A DNA stretch of 64,000 nucleotides from Lacrimispora amygdalina (GTDB taxonomy: Bacteria; Bacillota; Clostridia; Lachnospirales; Lachnospiraceae): the NCBI RefSeq assembly GCF_003432035.1, contig NZ_QOHO01000073.1, positions 1 through 64,000 on the forward strand, read 5' to 3'. Positions 34,751-42,752 of this stretch are shown here, piece by piece. Position 1 is the first letter of the stretch. Each line of letters opens with the position of its first letter. A model generated the notes under the pieces. The model ran no database searches and was not told the origin of the DNA. It worked only from the letters and a program-made list of their open reading frames with translations. The position numbers were made by a program, and so were the translations under genes.

Positions 34751-36058
34751 TTATTTTACCGCCTGAAATGCTTCTTCCAAGTCTTCGATAATATCTGATG
34801 CATGTTCTGTTCCGATAGAAAGACGGATGGTATTTGGCTTTATTCCGGAATTCTCCAGCTCTTCTTCTGTCATCTGTGAATGAGTGGTGGATGCCGGATG
34901 AATCACTAAGGACTTCACATCTGCAACATTTGCAAGAAGTGAGAATAATTCCAGCTGGTCAATAAAATCCTTGGCTTTTCTTGCATCTCCCTTGATTTCG
35001 AAGGTGAAAATAGATCCGCCTCCATTGGGGAAATATTTAGCATATAATTCCTTCTGGCTCTCATCATCTGAAACAGATGGATGATGAACCTTTTCAACCT
35101 GTGGGTGATTTTTCAAATATTCCACTACCTTCAGGGCATTTTCTACATGACGCTCAACTCTTAATGATAAGGTCTCAAGTCCCTGTAAAAAGACAAATGC
35201 ATGAATTGGGGATAAGCAGGCTCCTGTATCACGAAGTAAAATCGCCCGGATCTTTGTCACATAAGCAGCAGGACCGGCTGCCTTTGTAAAGCTGACTCCA
35301 TGATAACTTGGGTTTGGTTCAGTCAGTGACGGGAATTTTCCGGATGCTTCCCAGTTAAATTTACCGCTGTCAATAATCACACCGCCGATGCTGGTTCCGT
35401 GGCCGCCAATAAATTTTGTTGCGGAATGCACCACGATATCAGCGCCATATTCGATCGGTCTTACCAGGTAAGGGGTTGCAAAGGTATTGTCTACAATCAG
35501 CGGGATTTTATGTGCATGTGCAATCTTTGCAAACTGTTCAATATCAACTACGTCAGAATTGGGATTTCCCAGGGTCTCGATAAAGATCAGCTTGGTATTT
35601 TCTTTAATGGCATTTTCCACTTCCTCGTAATGAAAGGGATCCACGAAAGTTGTGGTAATGCCATAATCAGGAAGTGTATGCTCCAGAAGGTTGTAAGTGC
35701 CTCCATAGATGTTCTTGGCTGCTACAACATGATCTCCGTTCTTTGCCAGGTTCTCAATGGCATAAGTAACTGCTGCCGCTCCGGAAGCCGTAGCCAGTGC
35801 TGCCACACCGCCCTCTAATGCTGCAATTCTCCGTTCAAATACATCCTGGGTGGGATTGGTCAGTCTTCCGTAAATATTTCCCGCATCAGTCAGATTGAAT
35901 CTTGCAGCTGCATGATCGCTGTTATGGAACACATAGGAAGAGCTCTGATAAATGGGAACTGCTCTGGCATCTGTCACGGAGTCTGCCTGTTCCTGGCCAA
36001 CGTGTAACTGTAATGTTTCAAATTTAAGATTTCTTTCTGCTCTGGTTTTCTTGCTCAT
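34751..36058 (-). CDS. metY: O-acetylhomoserine sulfhydrylase (aminocarboxypropyltransferase)
   Basis: 435 aa. FETLQLHVGQEQADSVT, VPIYQSSSYVFHN, IYGRLTNPTQDVFE, and the PLP lysine in VVHSATKFIGGHGTSIGGV; the extra length compared with the 384-aa gamma-family neighbour is typical of MetY. It makes homocysteine from O-acetylhomoserine and sulfide. Preceded by AGGAGG, a sigma-A promoter and a LysR-type palindrome; terminated by a strong hairpin before the LysR gene. Confidence 0.93.
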   Translation of the reverse strand: MSKKTRAERNLKFETLQLHVGQEQADSVTDARAVPIYQSSSYVFHNSDHAAARFNLTDAGNIYGRLTNPTQDVFERRIAALEGGVAALATASGAAAVTYAIENLAKNGDHVVAAKNIYGGTYNLLEHTLPDYGITTTFVDPFHYEEVENAIKENTKLIFIETLGNPNSDVVDIEQFAKIAHAHKIPLIVDNTFATPYLVRPIEYGADIVVHSATKFIGGHGTSIGGVIIDSGKFNWEASGKFPSLTEPNPSYHGVSFTKAAGPAAYVTKIRAILLRDTGACLSPIHAFVFLQGLETLSLRVERHVENALKVVEYLKNHPQVEKVHHPSVSDDESQKELYAKYFPNGGGSIFTFEIKGDARKAKDFIDQLELFSLLANVADVKSLVIHPASTTHSQMTEEELENSGIKPNTIRLSIGTEHASDIIEDLEEAFQAVK

Positions 36059-36111
36059 ATTGGTATCCTCCTATGGGTAAAATGCTGTTTCATCTTTTCC
36101 TGTTAAGTGGT

Positions 36112-36141
36112 ATTATACAGGATTTACAGATCCTGTGTTAA
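36112..36141 (-). promoter_or_regulatory. metY promoter
   Basis: Minus strand TTAACA (36136-36141), 18-nt spacer, TATAAT (36112-36117). Confidence 0.65.
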
Positions 36142-36160
36142 TATTTATAATTATTATCTG

Positions 36161-36181
36161 GTTATAGGTAAAACCTATAAC
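36161..36181. promoter_or_regulatory. LysR-type operator upstream of metY
   Basis: Perfect palindrome with 9-nt arms (GTTATAGGT and ACCTATAAC) around a 3-nt centre. Its centre lies about 66 nt before the expected transcription start, the usual place for a LysR recognition site. The TATAG/CTATA ends resemble the 17-nt MET-box known for LysR-type MetR/MtaR regulators. It overlaps the stop codon of the HIT gene. Confidence 0.6.
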
Positions 36182-36633
36182 TATTGTGCCAGAAGTTTTT
36201 CCAGTTCTTCATTCAGCTTTTCTTTCATAATGAAAAGAGTCTCTTCTCCCGGCAGGTACTTATCATTATAAAGTTCTTCCATGGGCAGCTTCCAGACCGG
36301 ACCGGGGGTGGGTGTATCGCCCACAGTTCTTGGATAAAAGTGCCAGTGCATATGAGTAAAATTACCGCTTCCTAACAGCTCATAATTTAGTTTATCCGGC
36401 CCAAAGGCGCGATAAACAGCCTCTGCGGTCAATGCCATTTCCTGCAGAAAACGATTTTTAAATTCCTTTTCCAGAAAATGAAGCTCCGTTGCATGTTCCT
36501 TACATAAAAAAAGAGTATAACCCTGAAATCTCTGATGATCCCCCAGCACCACATATCCTGTTTCCAGTTCCTTTACAAAATACGGGTTTCTGCCTTCTTT
36601 AATAAGCTGTATCCGATCGCACACTCCGCACAT
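36181..36633 (-). CDS. HIT-family protein
   Basis: 150 aa. The histidine triad is in FTHMHWHFYPR near residue 93-103; an N-terminal CGVCDR pair may bind zinc. HIT proteins hydrolyse or transfer nucleotide phosphoramidates and dinucleoside polyphosphates. It is separated from metY by that gene's own promoter and is probably independent. Ribosome site AGGAGAGGAGC. Confidence 0.88.
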   Translation of the reverse strand: MCGVCDRIQLIKEGRNPYFVKELETGYVVLGDHQRFQGYTLFLCKEHATELHFLEKEFKNRFLQEMALTAEAVYRAFGPDKLNYELLGSGNFTHMHWHFYPRTVGDTPTPGPVWKLPMEELYNDKYLPGEETLFIMKEKLNEELEKLLAQ

Positions 36634-36790
36634 AGCTGCTCCTCTCCTTTATCCGCTTTTTCATTTCATCTTTTGTTATTATACAACAGTTTTTAATTCA
36701 GCACACTATTTTTTTATTCCTTGCTTATCCATCATATCTCTTTGGCTTTGGAATATATATATACAAAAATGCAAAAGGAAAAATCTGTCC

Positions 36791-37432
36791 ATGAACGAAC
36801 ATTATCCATTTGTGAATCCACCGCTTCCCTATGCATACGACTCACTTGAACCTTATATTGATTCTCAGACCATGTATATTCACCACGACAGGCAGCTTCA
36901 GAGATATGTGGTGGAGTTAAACACCATCCTGCGGGATTATCCCGAACTGCAGAATCTTTCCCTGGTAGAGCTTCTGACGAACACGGAAAGCCTGCCGGAG
37001 GAGATCCGCCAGTCCATTATCAATTACGGCGGCGGGGTTTACAATCATATTGTCTACTTTAACGGTATGATTAATTCCCAGGAGCGCTCTCAGGCAGATA
37101 CACTCTATCCAATTATATTAAGAGATTTTGGTACAGTGGAGGAATTTTTTAACGAATATAAAAGAAAAGCACTTTCTGTTTTCGGTTCCGGGTATGCCTG
37201 GCTGGTTGTTGACCAGAACGGAACATTAACAATTGTAACGACACCAAATCAGAACACACCGATCTCATTTGGATTTTGTGTGATTTCCACTATTGATGTC
37301 TGGGAGCACGCATATTTTCTGCAGCGTTTCAATGACAGGGCCGCATACATAGAAGACTGGTTTCACGTTATTAACTGGCAGGTGGCGGATGCAAGGTATA
37401 AGCAATGCATGGGAATTGAAGAAGAGCAATAA
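36791..37432 (+). CDS. Fe/Mn superoxide dismutase family protein
   Basis: 213 aa. The metal ligands His31 (in MYIHHDRQ), a second His in GGGVYNHIVYFN, and Asp and His in DVWEHAYFL are present, and NQNTPIS carries the Mn-type Gln. The usual second-sphere His of the HHxKHH motif is Gln35 here. It dismutates superoxide; in C. difficile a homologue is associated with the spore coat, so a spore role is possible. Divergent from the HIT gene. Confidence 0.88.
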   Translation: MNEHYPFVNPPLPYAYDSLEPYIDSQTMYIHHDRQLQRYVVELNTILRDYPELQNLSLVELLTNTESLPEEIRQSIINYGGGVYNHIVYFNGMINSQERSQADTLYPIILRDFGTVEEFFNEYKRKALSVFGSGYAWLVVDQNGTLTIVTTPNQNTPISFGFCVISTIDVWEHAYFLQRFNDRAAYIEDWFHVINWQVADARYKQCMGIEEEQ

Positions 37433-37437
37433 AAATA

Positions 37438-37475
37438 AAAGGGAGAACCAGGCATCACCTTGGTTACTCCCTAAT
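37438..37475 (+). terminator. Hairpin after the SOD gene
   Basis: GGGAGAACCA (37441-37450) pairs with TGGTTACTCCC (37461-37471) with one bulge. No long T-run follows, so termination may be weak. Confidence 0.45.
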
Positions 37476-37502
37476 ATTGATCTGTCTTACTATAATTATT
37501 TA

Positions 37503-37530
37503 TTGTAAAATTTCTCATTTACATTATAAT
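37503..37530 (+). promoter_or_regulatory. Promoter of the 58-aa gene
   Basis: TTGTAA (37503-37508), 16-nt spacer, TATAAT (37525-37530). Confidence 0.55.
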
Positions 37531-37581
37531 ATATATACAGGTTCAATCAGAGCCAAGTACAATTAAAGGGGAAATGTTAGT

Positions 37582-37758
37582 ATGTCAGAGACTAAATGTA
37601 GTAATTACGATGTATGCAAACAATACGGCACTTATGGCTATAGTTGTGAAGAGGATCTTGATAATAGTACCTACACCGATTGCGACAATAGTGAAAAGCA
37701 GATCATAAAAATTCTGGCCAGTATTGATCAAAAACTCTCAAAACTTCTTGAAAAATAA
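37582..37758 (+). CDS. Small Cys-containing hypothetical protein
   Basis: 58 aa. The N-terminal half has Cys at 6, 13, 26 and 37 with many Tyr, Asp and Asn (KCSNYDVCKQYGTYGYSC); the C-terminal half is an amphipathic helix (KQIIKILASIDQKLSKLLEK). AAAGGGG precedes the ATG by 9 nt and a good promoter lies upstream. No family recognised. It ends just outside the left repeat of the prophage remnant. Confidence 0.6.
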   Translation: MSETKCSNYDVCKQYGTYGYSCEEDLDNSTYTDCDNSEKQIIKILASIDQKLSKLLEK

Positions 37759-37778
37759 TTTCATGTGGTTTTCTATTC

Positions 37779-37939
37779 CACCCGCGCAAAAAGAGGAGCC
37801 GCAATGCGAACTCCTCTTTTCTATATCAAATGGTGTTTTCCCTTGAAAAATCAAGGTTTTATCATTAGAATTTACCTGCGTTAGCAGCCTCTTCAATAAG
37901 CTACAGCTACAGTAGCTCCTACCATAGGGTTGTTACCCA
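37779..37939. repeat. Left attachment-site repeat (displaced 3' end of GGGtGRT gene)
   Basis: Diverged copy of 41578-41747. The central 59 bases (37836-37894) are identical to 41639-41697; flanks carry substitutions and a small deletion. It contains the last roughly 28 codons of the GGGtGRT gene and its terminator hairpin (about 37790-37820), and is non-functional. Confidence 0.85.
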
Positions 37940-38052
37940 AATATAACTTGATAATAAGCATTTCACTTCTATACACTTACATACATCTGAAAGCCTAATA
38001 AAATAAGGAAATACTTTATTATAACGCATATGATTACACTTAGTAACATTAC

Positions 38053-38096
38053 TTTGTCTACATAAAAATCTGTTTAGGGTAGACAAATGGTAGACA
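38053..38096. repeat. Integrase arm-type repeats, left end
   Basis: TTTGTCTAC (38053-38061), GGTAGACAAA (38078-38087) and GGTAGACA (38089-38096): the same 10-mer in inverted and direct orientation, also found at the right end. Between 37940 and 38131 nothing else is seen. Confidence 0.6.
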
Positions 38097-38131
38097 TTAA
38101 ACCAAAGTTTGAAAACCCGCCTGTAATCAAA

Positions 38132-39412
38132 CTATTCTCTTACTCTTACATATACACGGCCAATGATGTTTCCTTCTGCATCCTTTGCACTAATTAAAAC
38201 CAATCCTTTGCTCAGTGCTGTAACTTTTCCTTTGGTGGTTACATTTGCTATTGATGAATCCATAGGGGCCCATGTGATATTTGCTGTGTTAGTGAAATCA
38301 TCTGCTGTCAATCTGGCTGTCTCTCCAATTTTTAAATCAATGGCAAGTCTGTAATCGTCTGCATTCTCTACGACTAATACATTTATGTAATCTGTATAAG
38401 ATCCGTCCGCACTCTTAACTGTTATGACTGTATTGCCGGGTGCGAGAGCTGTCACAATGCCTTTTTCATTTACTGTGGCAACAGTTGGTTCTGAAGAAGA
38501 CCAGGACATTTGTGTATTAACATTTAAGTCATCATCTACACTTAATCGGAGTGCTTCAGATACCTCTAAAACTACTTTTAATTTAGCTTCAGTTGTGGGA
38601 GGTGTTTGAGGTGCCTCTGGAGTAGCTGAGGCTTCATTAGAATTACTTTCCCTGCCGGCAACAATTGCAGTTATAATATAATAGTATGTAGTTCCATTTG
38701 TGACATCCGTGTCTGTAAAGGAAGTACCAGTTATATCATTGGCAATAGCTGTGTATGGTCCTCCTGCAGTTGTGGAGCGTTTAACGGTGTAGCTTGTAGC
38801 TTTATCTACTGCGTCCCAAGTTAAATCTATTTTTGAAGTGCTGCCTGTTGCTATTAAATTTGTTGATAGTCTATCATAAGGTAGCAACTCACCTGTAGAA
38901 TCTATATCAATTGCATCAAAACAAAAAAGTTTTTCAATACCTAGATCTAAATCTGGATCTAAATTAGTCAGTTCAACATAATGTATACCATCTTTCAAGT
39001 CATTTTTCTCAAAAACCAGGCACTGGTCTGTTGAAAGAGTTGGATGATACATACTATATGATCCCACAACAATATCGTCGATTTTCACCTGAATCTTCGC
39101 TGATCTATTATAGAGTAACTGATGAGTTACCCTTAATTTAGAACCTTTAAACTTAAATTTAACTGCTTCACCACTGTTACGAGAATATACCATTCCTCCA
39201 TAATAATATGCTGCAGATCCATTCTTTATTTCATTCCATGTACCTTGATAATAAAAGTATTCATTCTGATCATCATATCTTTGCCAGCCACTCTCTGGAG
39301 CTCTTAGTATACTCCCAATTGTAGCGGCAAAAACAGAAATCTGCCCTAAAAATAATACGCAAATCATTAAACAAATGCACTTTGCCACTCTTTGTAATGC
39401 TCTCTTACTCAT
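38132..39412 (-). CDS. Secreted protein with FN3 and two BIG2 Ig-like domains
   Basis: 426 aa. Signal peptide of about 29 residues ending VFA; a beta-sandwich region (about 40-180, YYYGGMVYSRNSGEAVKFKF) reminiscent of carbohydrate-binding modules; a fibronectin type III domain (about 185-275, IDLTWDAVDKATSYTVKRS); and two bacterial Ig-like BIG2 domains (about 275-426, each with a PTVATVNEKGIVTAL-like strand). Likely a surface or secreted adhesin or binding protein, perhaps cargo of the prophage. It is downstream of the endolysin on the same strand. Confidence 0.8.
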   Translation of the reverse strand: MSKRALQRVAKCICLMICVLFLGQISVFAATIGSILRAPESGWQRYDDQNEYFYYQGTWNEIKNGSAAYYYGGMVYSRNSGEAVKFKFKGSKLRVTHQLLYNRSAKIQVKIDDIVVGSYSMYHPTLSTDQCLVFEKNDLKDGIHYVELTNLDPDLDLGIEKLFCFDAIDIDSTGELLPYDRLSTNLIATGSTSKIDLTWDAVDKATSYTVKRSTTAGGPYTAIANDITGTSFTDTDVTNGTTYYYIITAIVAGRESNSNEASATPEAPQTPPTTEAKLKVVLEVSEALRLSVDDDLNVNTQMSWSSSEPTVATVNEKGIVTALAPGNTVITVKSADGSYTDYINVLVVENADDYRLAIDLKIGETARLTADDFTNTANITWAPMDSSIANVTTKGKVTALSKGLVLISAKDAEGNIIGRVYVRVRE

Positions 39413-39569
39413 ACATATACCTCCAAATTTTATCTTCTGTAGTTTTATATATCTATATATTTATGCAATACTCTTATTCAACTTTTATTCTAACCTCCTA
39501 TATTTAGTTTTAGTTTGCATAAACACAACATATATATATCGAATTAAAATATCTTATTCTTAAATCAAC

Positions 39570-40355
39570 CTAAGCTATTAATCCTGGATACTGCAGCGCC
39601 CCATCTCGATCTGGTGTGAGCTTCACCGGCTCTGTAATCATCTTACCATCAGCGTCTACCGCATAGATCTTTCCTGAATTCTCAACCAGCTGTGACTTAC
39701 ACATTGCCCCGTTCGGTCCCAGGTAATACCATGCGCTGTTATACTGATACCAGGTATTAGTAACCATGATCCCAGCAGCGTTAAACCAGTACCAGAGGTT
39801 CTTTTCTTTATCCTCATGCCAAGCATTCCGCACGCATTCCCCGGTATCACCGTTATAGAACCGCCAGCCACCGTCCTCTTCTTTCCAGCCGGATTTCTTA
39901 ACCTCCGGAGCTTTGGTAGACCATGTCTTCTTAAACTCTTCCGGATTAGCATAAACCTTTTTAATTCCACTCGTAGAGCTGCCCCAATCTGGGAGCTGGA
40001 AGTGAGGCTTGTCAACCGGAGACTTCCAGTTACCACCCCACTCCAGACCAATACTTACACCAATCTCGCCAACTCTGCCGAAGAAGTTCCCGGCTTCGTT
40101 ATATGCTCCCTGGCCGTCATTTCGGGAAATGTCAAAGGCAGTCCCCCACTGATAGTAAGAACTGTATGTACTGCCTGGTGCGTTGGTTACTTTATTTCCT
40201 GGCTTTGTCCTGCCCTGAGCGTAAAGCGAATCCTGCTCCGCTACGGTCCGGTAAGTTTCTCCAATAGCAATCTTTAATCCCTGCTTGCTGCACTCTTCTA
40301 TCAGTTTAGCCGCCAACACCTGCAGCCTTGGGTGGCATAATGTTATATCTCTCAT
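39570..40355 (-). CDS. Phage endolysin, M15 peptidase with cell-wall-binding repeats
   Basis: 261 aa. An M15_4-type L-Ala-D-Glu/D-Ala-D-Ala peptidase domain (about 1-150; GETYRTVAEQDSLYAQGR, AFDISRNDG, GLEWGG, DKPHFQLPDWG) and three or so choline-binding-like repeats (about 165-245; GWRFYNGDTGECVRN, AWYYLGPNGAM). In related endolysins the first zinc ligand is His in SYHQWG; here it is Tyr68 (codon TAT, 40152-40154), so the enzyme may be inactive. Start set by GGAGGAAATTGTA. Confidence 0.85.
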   Translation of the reverse strand: MRDITLCHPRLQVLAAKLIEECSKQGLKIAIGETYRTVAEQDSLYAQGRTKPGNKVTNAPGSTYSSYYQWGTAFDISRNDGQGAYNEAGNFFGRVGEIGVSIGLEWGGNWKSPVDKPHFQLPDWGSSTSGIKKVYANPEEFKKTWSTKAPEVKKSGWKEEDGGWRFYNGDTGECVRNAWHEDKEKNLWYWFNAAGIMVTNTWYQYNSAWYYLGPNGAMCKSQLVENSGKIYAVDADGKMITEPVKLTPDRDGALQYPGLIA

Positions 40356-40445
40356 TACAATTTCCTCCAATCGAAAAAGGACCCAGGAATTAACCCAGGT
40401 CCGCAAAAGTTGTGACATTACAACCGTAGCGACGGTCGCAACAGA

Positions 40446-40865
40446 TTATTCAGTTACTTCTGCTTTCTTCTTTAACACATCAATGGCCTTTGAAAGAACT
40501 GCTGGAAGCGGCAGCCCCATAAGCCCGGCATTCTCCACGATGGAGATCAGCTCATTAGCCATAAAACCGATAATCACTGCGACCCTTATGTAATTGGTCC
40601 CAATAGCGAGATCCAGTCGGTAAGCGATCAGAACAAATAGCAGGGTCATGCACTTGCGGCATAATCCTTTAAAGCCGGCTTTTGATTCCAGCGCTCCGGT
40701 TTCCGTTTTGGTACTCTTTTTAAATATCCCGGCAACTGCCAATCCAGAAAGAAAATCAAACGACATAAAAAGGACCAGGGTACCGATCCCGGTATCCCAG
40801 CCCCCGAATAATGAAGCTATAAAGCTGCCTACAACTCCCGCTGCTGTACATATTGTGTTTTTCAT
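40446..40865 (-). CDS. Phage holin family protein
   Basis: 139 aa. Opening NTICTAAGVVGSFIASLFGGW, then LVLFMSFDFLSGLAVAGIFKK, KCMTLLFVLIAYRLD and VIIGFMANELISIVENAGLMG are typical of the clostridial toxin-secretion/phage-lysis holins with about three or four helices. It would permeabilise the membrane for the endolysin encoded 90 nt downstream. Several starts are possible (GTG 40880, ATG 40871, ATG 40865); GTGAGG spacing favours 40865. Confidence 0.85.
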   Translation of the reverse strand: MKNTICTAAGVVGSFIASLFGGWDTGIGTLVLFMSFDFLSGLAVAGIFKKSTKTETGALESKAGFKGLCRKCMTLLFVLIAYRLDLAIGTNYIRVAVIIGFMANELISIVENAGLMGLPLPAVLSKAIDVLKKKAEVTE

Positions 40866-40878
40866 TCTCATTTTCCTC

Positions 40879-41532
40879 ACTCTTTCTTATGAACAATGGG
40901 AAGTCATTATAAATCGCTTTCCTGAAGGTCATACCTGTTTTATCCCATTGCAGCTTGCTTACCGGTGCGGTCTACGCCTGGGAGAAGCATTTGCTCTCAC
41001 ATGGAACGATGTGGATATGGATGCTAAAACATTAAATATAGACAAGCAGGTTCAAAATTTAGATGGAACATGGGCGTTCTACTCTCCAAAGTATAATTCC
41101 GCCCGTATTATTCCTTAAGACAGTAAAATGCTTGATATTCTGAAACGAGCAAAAGATAATCAGGAACGATCAAGGGCATATTACGCTGAGTATTATACAA
41201 TTTTATTCGAAGATGATAAAAGACATATTAACACAGAAGGCAAAGGAACCGAATTATTCATGATTAATCGCCGCGAAAACGGAACCTATATCCAGCCACG
41301 AGTCCTACAGCATTGCAGCCGGATCATACACCATCAACTCGGATTTGCTAATTTTGATTTTCATTCCCTTCGGCACACACACGCCACTATGCTTTTAGAG
41401 AATGGAGCAAATCCCAAAGATGTACAGGCAAGACTTGGTCATAAAAATATACAGGAGACACTTCAGATATATACACATGTGACTTCTAAAATGCAGGATC
41501 AGACCGTCGATATTCTTGAAAAGATATTGTAA
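40879..41532 (+). pseudogene. Truncated, nonsense-mutated tyrosine integrase
   Basis: Only the catalytic domain remains: the N-terminal arm-binding and core-binding parts are missing, and the fragment begins next to the holin start. The catalytic Arg is in RCGLRLGEAFALTW, the HxLRHT box in [13 protein letters not shown], and the tyrosine in [13 protein letters not shown]. An in-frame TAA at 41116-41118 splits it; the frame then continues unchanged to 41532. It ends right before the right-hand arm sites, the usual int-attP order. Confidence 0.88.
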
Positions 41533-41564
41533 TTTGTCTACCACTAATAATTTTGGTAGACAAA
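41533..41564. repeat. Integrase arm-type inverted repeat, right end
   Basis: TTTGTCTACC (41533-41542) and GGTAGACAAA (41555-41564) form a perfect 10-bp inverted repeat directly after the integrase stop; the same 10-mer recurs at 38053-38096. Confidence 0.65.
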
Positions 41565-41577
41565 AGTATCATATTAC

Positions 41578-41747
41578 CCCACCGGCACAAAAAGAGGAGC
41601 CGCACAAAGCGAACTCCTCTTCTCTATATCAAATGGTATTTTCCCTTGAAAAATCAAGGTTTTATCATTAGAATTTACCTGCGTTAGCAGCCTCTTCGAT
41701 TCCAACAGCTACAGCTACAGTGGCGCCTACCATTGGGTTGTTACCCA
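41578..41747. repeat. Right attachment-site repeat (functional 3' end)
   Basis: Contains the intact stop codon and final codons of the GGGtGRT gene plus its terminator; identical to the left copy over 41639-41697. Confidence 0.85.
41588..41622 (-). terminator. Terminator of the GGGtGRT gene
   Basis: AGAGGAG and CTCCTCT arms (about 41593-41599 with 41614-41620), then TTTTTG on the minus strand. A duplicate lies at about 37790-37820. Confidence 0.7.
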
Positions 41748-42678
41748 TACCGATCAGACCCATCATCTCTACGTGAGCCGGAACGGAAGAGGAACCTGCG
41801 AACTGTGCGTCAGAGTGCATACGTCCCATAGTATCTGTCATACCGTAGGAAGCCGGACCTGCTGCCATGTTATCCGGGTGAAGGGTACGTCCTGTACCGC
41901 CGCCGGAAGCTACGGAGAAGTACTTTTTGCCTTTTTCTGTACATTCCTTCTTGTAGGTTCCTGCAACCGGATGCTGGAATCTGGTTGGGTTGGTGGAGTT
42001 ACCTGTGATGGAAACGTCAACGCCTTCCTTCCACATGATAGCAACGCCTTCTGTTACGTCGTTTGCGCCATAGCAGTTAACCTTTGATCTTAAACCTTCT
42101 GAATAGGACTTTCTGAACAGTTCTTTTACTTCACCTGTGTAGTAATCCATCTCAGTTTCTACATATGTAAATCCGTTGATTCTTGAAATGATCTGAGCTG
42201 CGTCTTTTCCTAAACCGTTTAAGATTACTCTTAATGGTTTCTGACGTACTTTATTTGCCTTCTCAGCAATACCGATTGCGCCTTCTGCTGCTGCAAAGGA
42301 CTCATGACCAGCCAAGAAGCAGAAGCAGTCAGTCTCTTCTTCCAGAAGCATCTTTCCAAGGTTTCCATGACCAATACCTACTTTACGCTGATCTGCTACG
42401 GAGCCTGGAATACAGAAAGCCTGAAGACCTTCACCAATTGCTGCTGCTGCATCTGCTGCTTTTCTGCAGCCTTTTTTGATAGCGATCGCCGCGCCTACTG
42501 TATAAGCCCAACAAGCATTTTCGAAACAGATAGGCTGGATCTTCTTCACCTGTTCGTAAACATCCAGACCTGCATCTTTCGTAATCTTTTCCGCTTCTTC
42601 AATGGAAGCGATGCCATAGCTGTTTAAAACAGAATTGATTTTGTCAATTCTTCTCTCATATGATTCAAATAAAGCCAT
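41668..42678 (-). CDS. GGGtGRT protein
   Basis: 336 aa. Named for the motif seen here as ASGGGTGRTLHPDNMAAG near residue 260; other conserved parts are FENACWAYTVGAAIAIKKGC, DCFCFLAGHESFAAAEGAIG and VDVSITGNSTNPTRFQHPVA. Function unknown; it co-occurs with a NifU-like protein in anaerobes, as here. An upstream ATG (42705) is in frame, but AAGGAGGACAAGATA sets 42678. Its 3' end is the attachment site of the neighbouring prophage remnant; the coding frame is intact. Confidence 0.92.
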   Translation of the reverse strand: MALFESYERRIDKINSVLNSYGIASIEEAEKITKDAGLDVYEQVKKIQPICFENACWAYTVGAAIAIKKGCRKAADAAAAIGEGLQAFCIPGSVADQRKVGIGHGNLGKMLLEEETDCFCFLAGHESFAAAEGAIGIAEKANKVRQKPLRVILNGLGKDAAQIISRINGFTYVETEMDYYTGEVKELFRKSYSEGLRSKVNCYGANDVTEGVAIMWKEGVDVSITGNSTNPTRFQHPVAGTYKKECTEKGKKYFSVASGGGTGRTLHPDNMAAGPASYGMTDTMGRMHSDAQFAGSSSVPAHVEMMGLIGMGNNPMVGATVAVAVGIEEAANAGKF

Positions 42679-42752
42679 TATCTTGTCCTCCTTATTATTG
42701 GCCAAATCTCTTCGCTTTCATAACCGGATACCGGCAGGCTTTTGCCGACCGA

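Larger units (their letters stand above)
37779..41747. mobile_element. Prophage remnant integrated at the 3' end of the GGGtGRT gene
   Basis: A 3.8-kb segment flanked by direct repeats with a 59-bp perfect core. It contains a broken tyrosine integrase beside the right repeat, a holin, an endolysin and a secreted protein, and GTAGACAAA-type repeats inside both ends. Structural, replication and regulatory phage genes are absent. The integrase fragment abuts the holin start, so one large internal deletion explains the layout. Confidence 0.8.

Noticed and set aside
37779-41747. Insertion sequence or transposon
   Set aside because: No transposase and no terminal inverted repeats; direct repeats at a gene 3' end plus a tyrosine integrase indicate site-specific integration.
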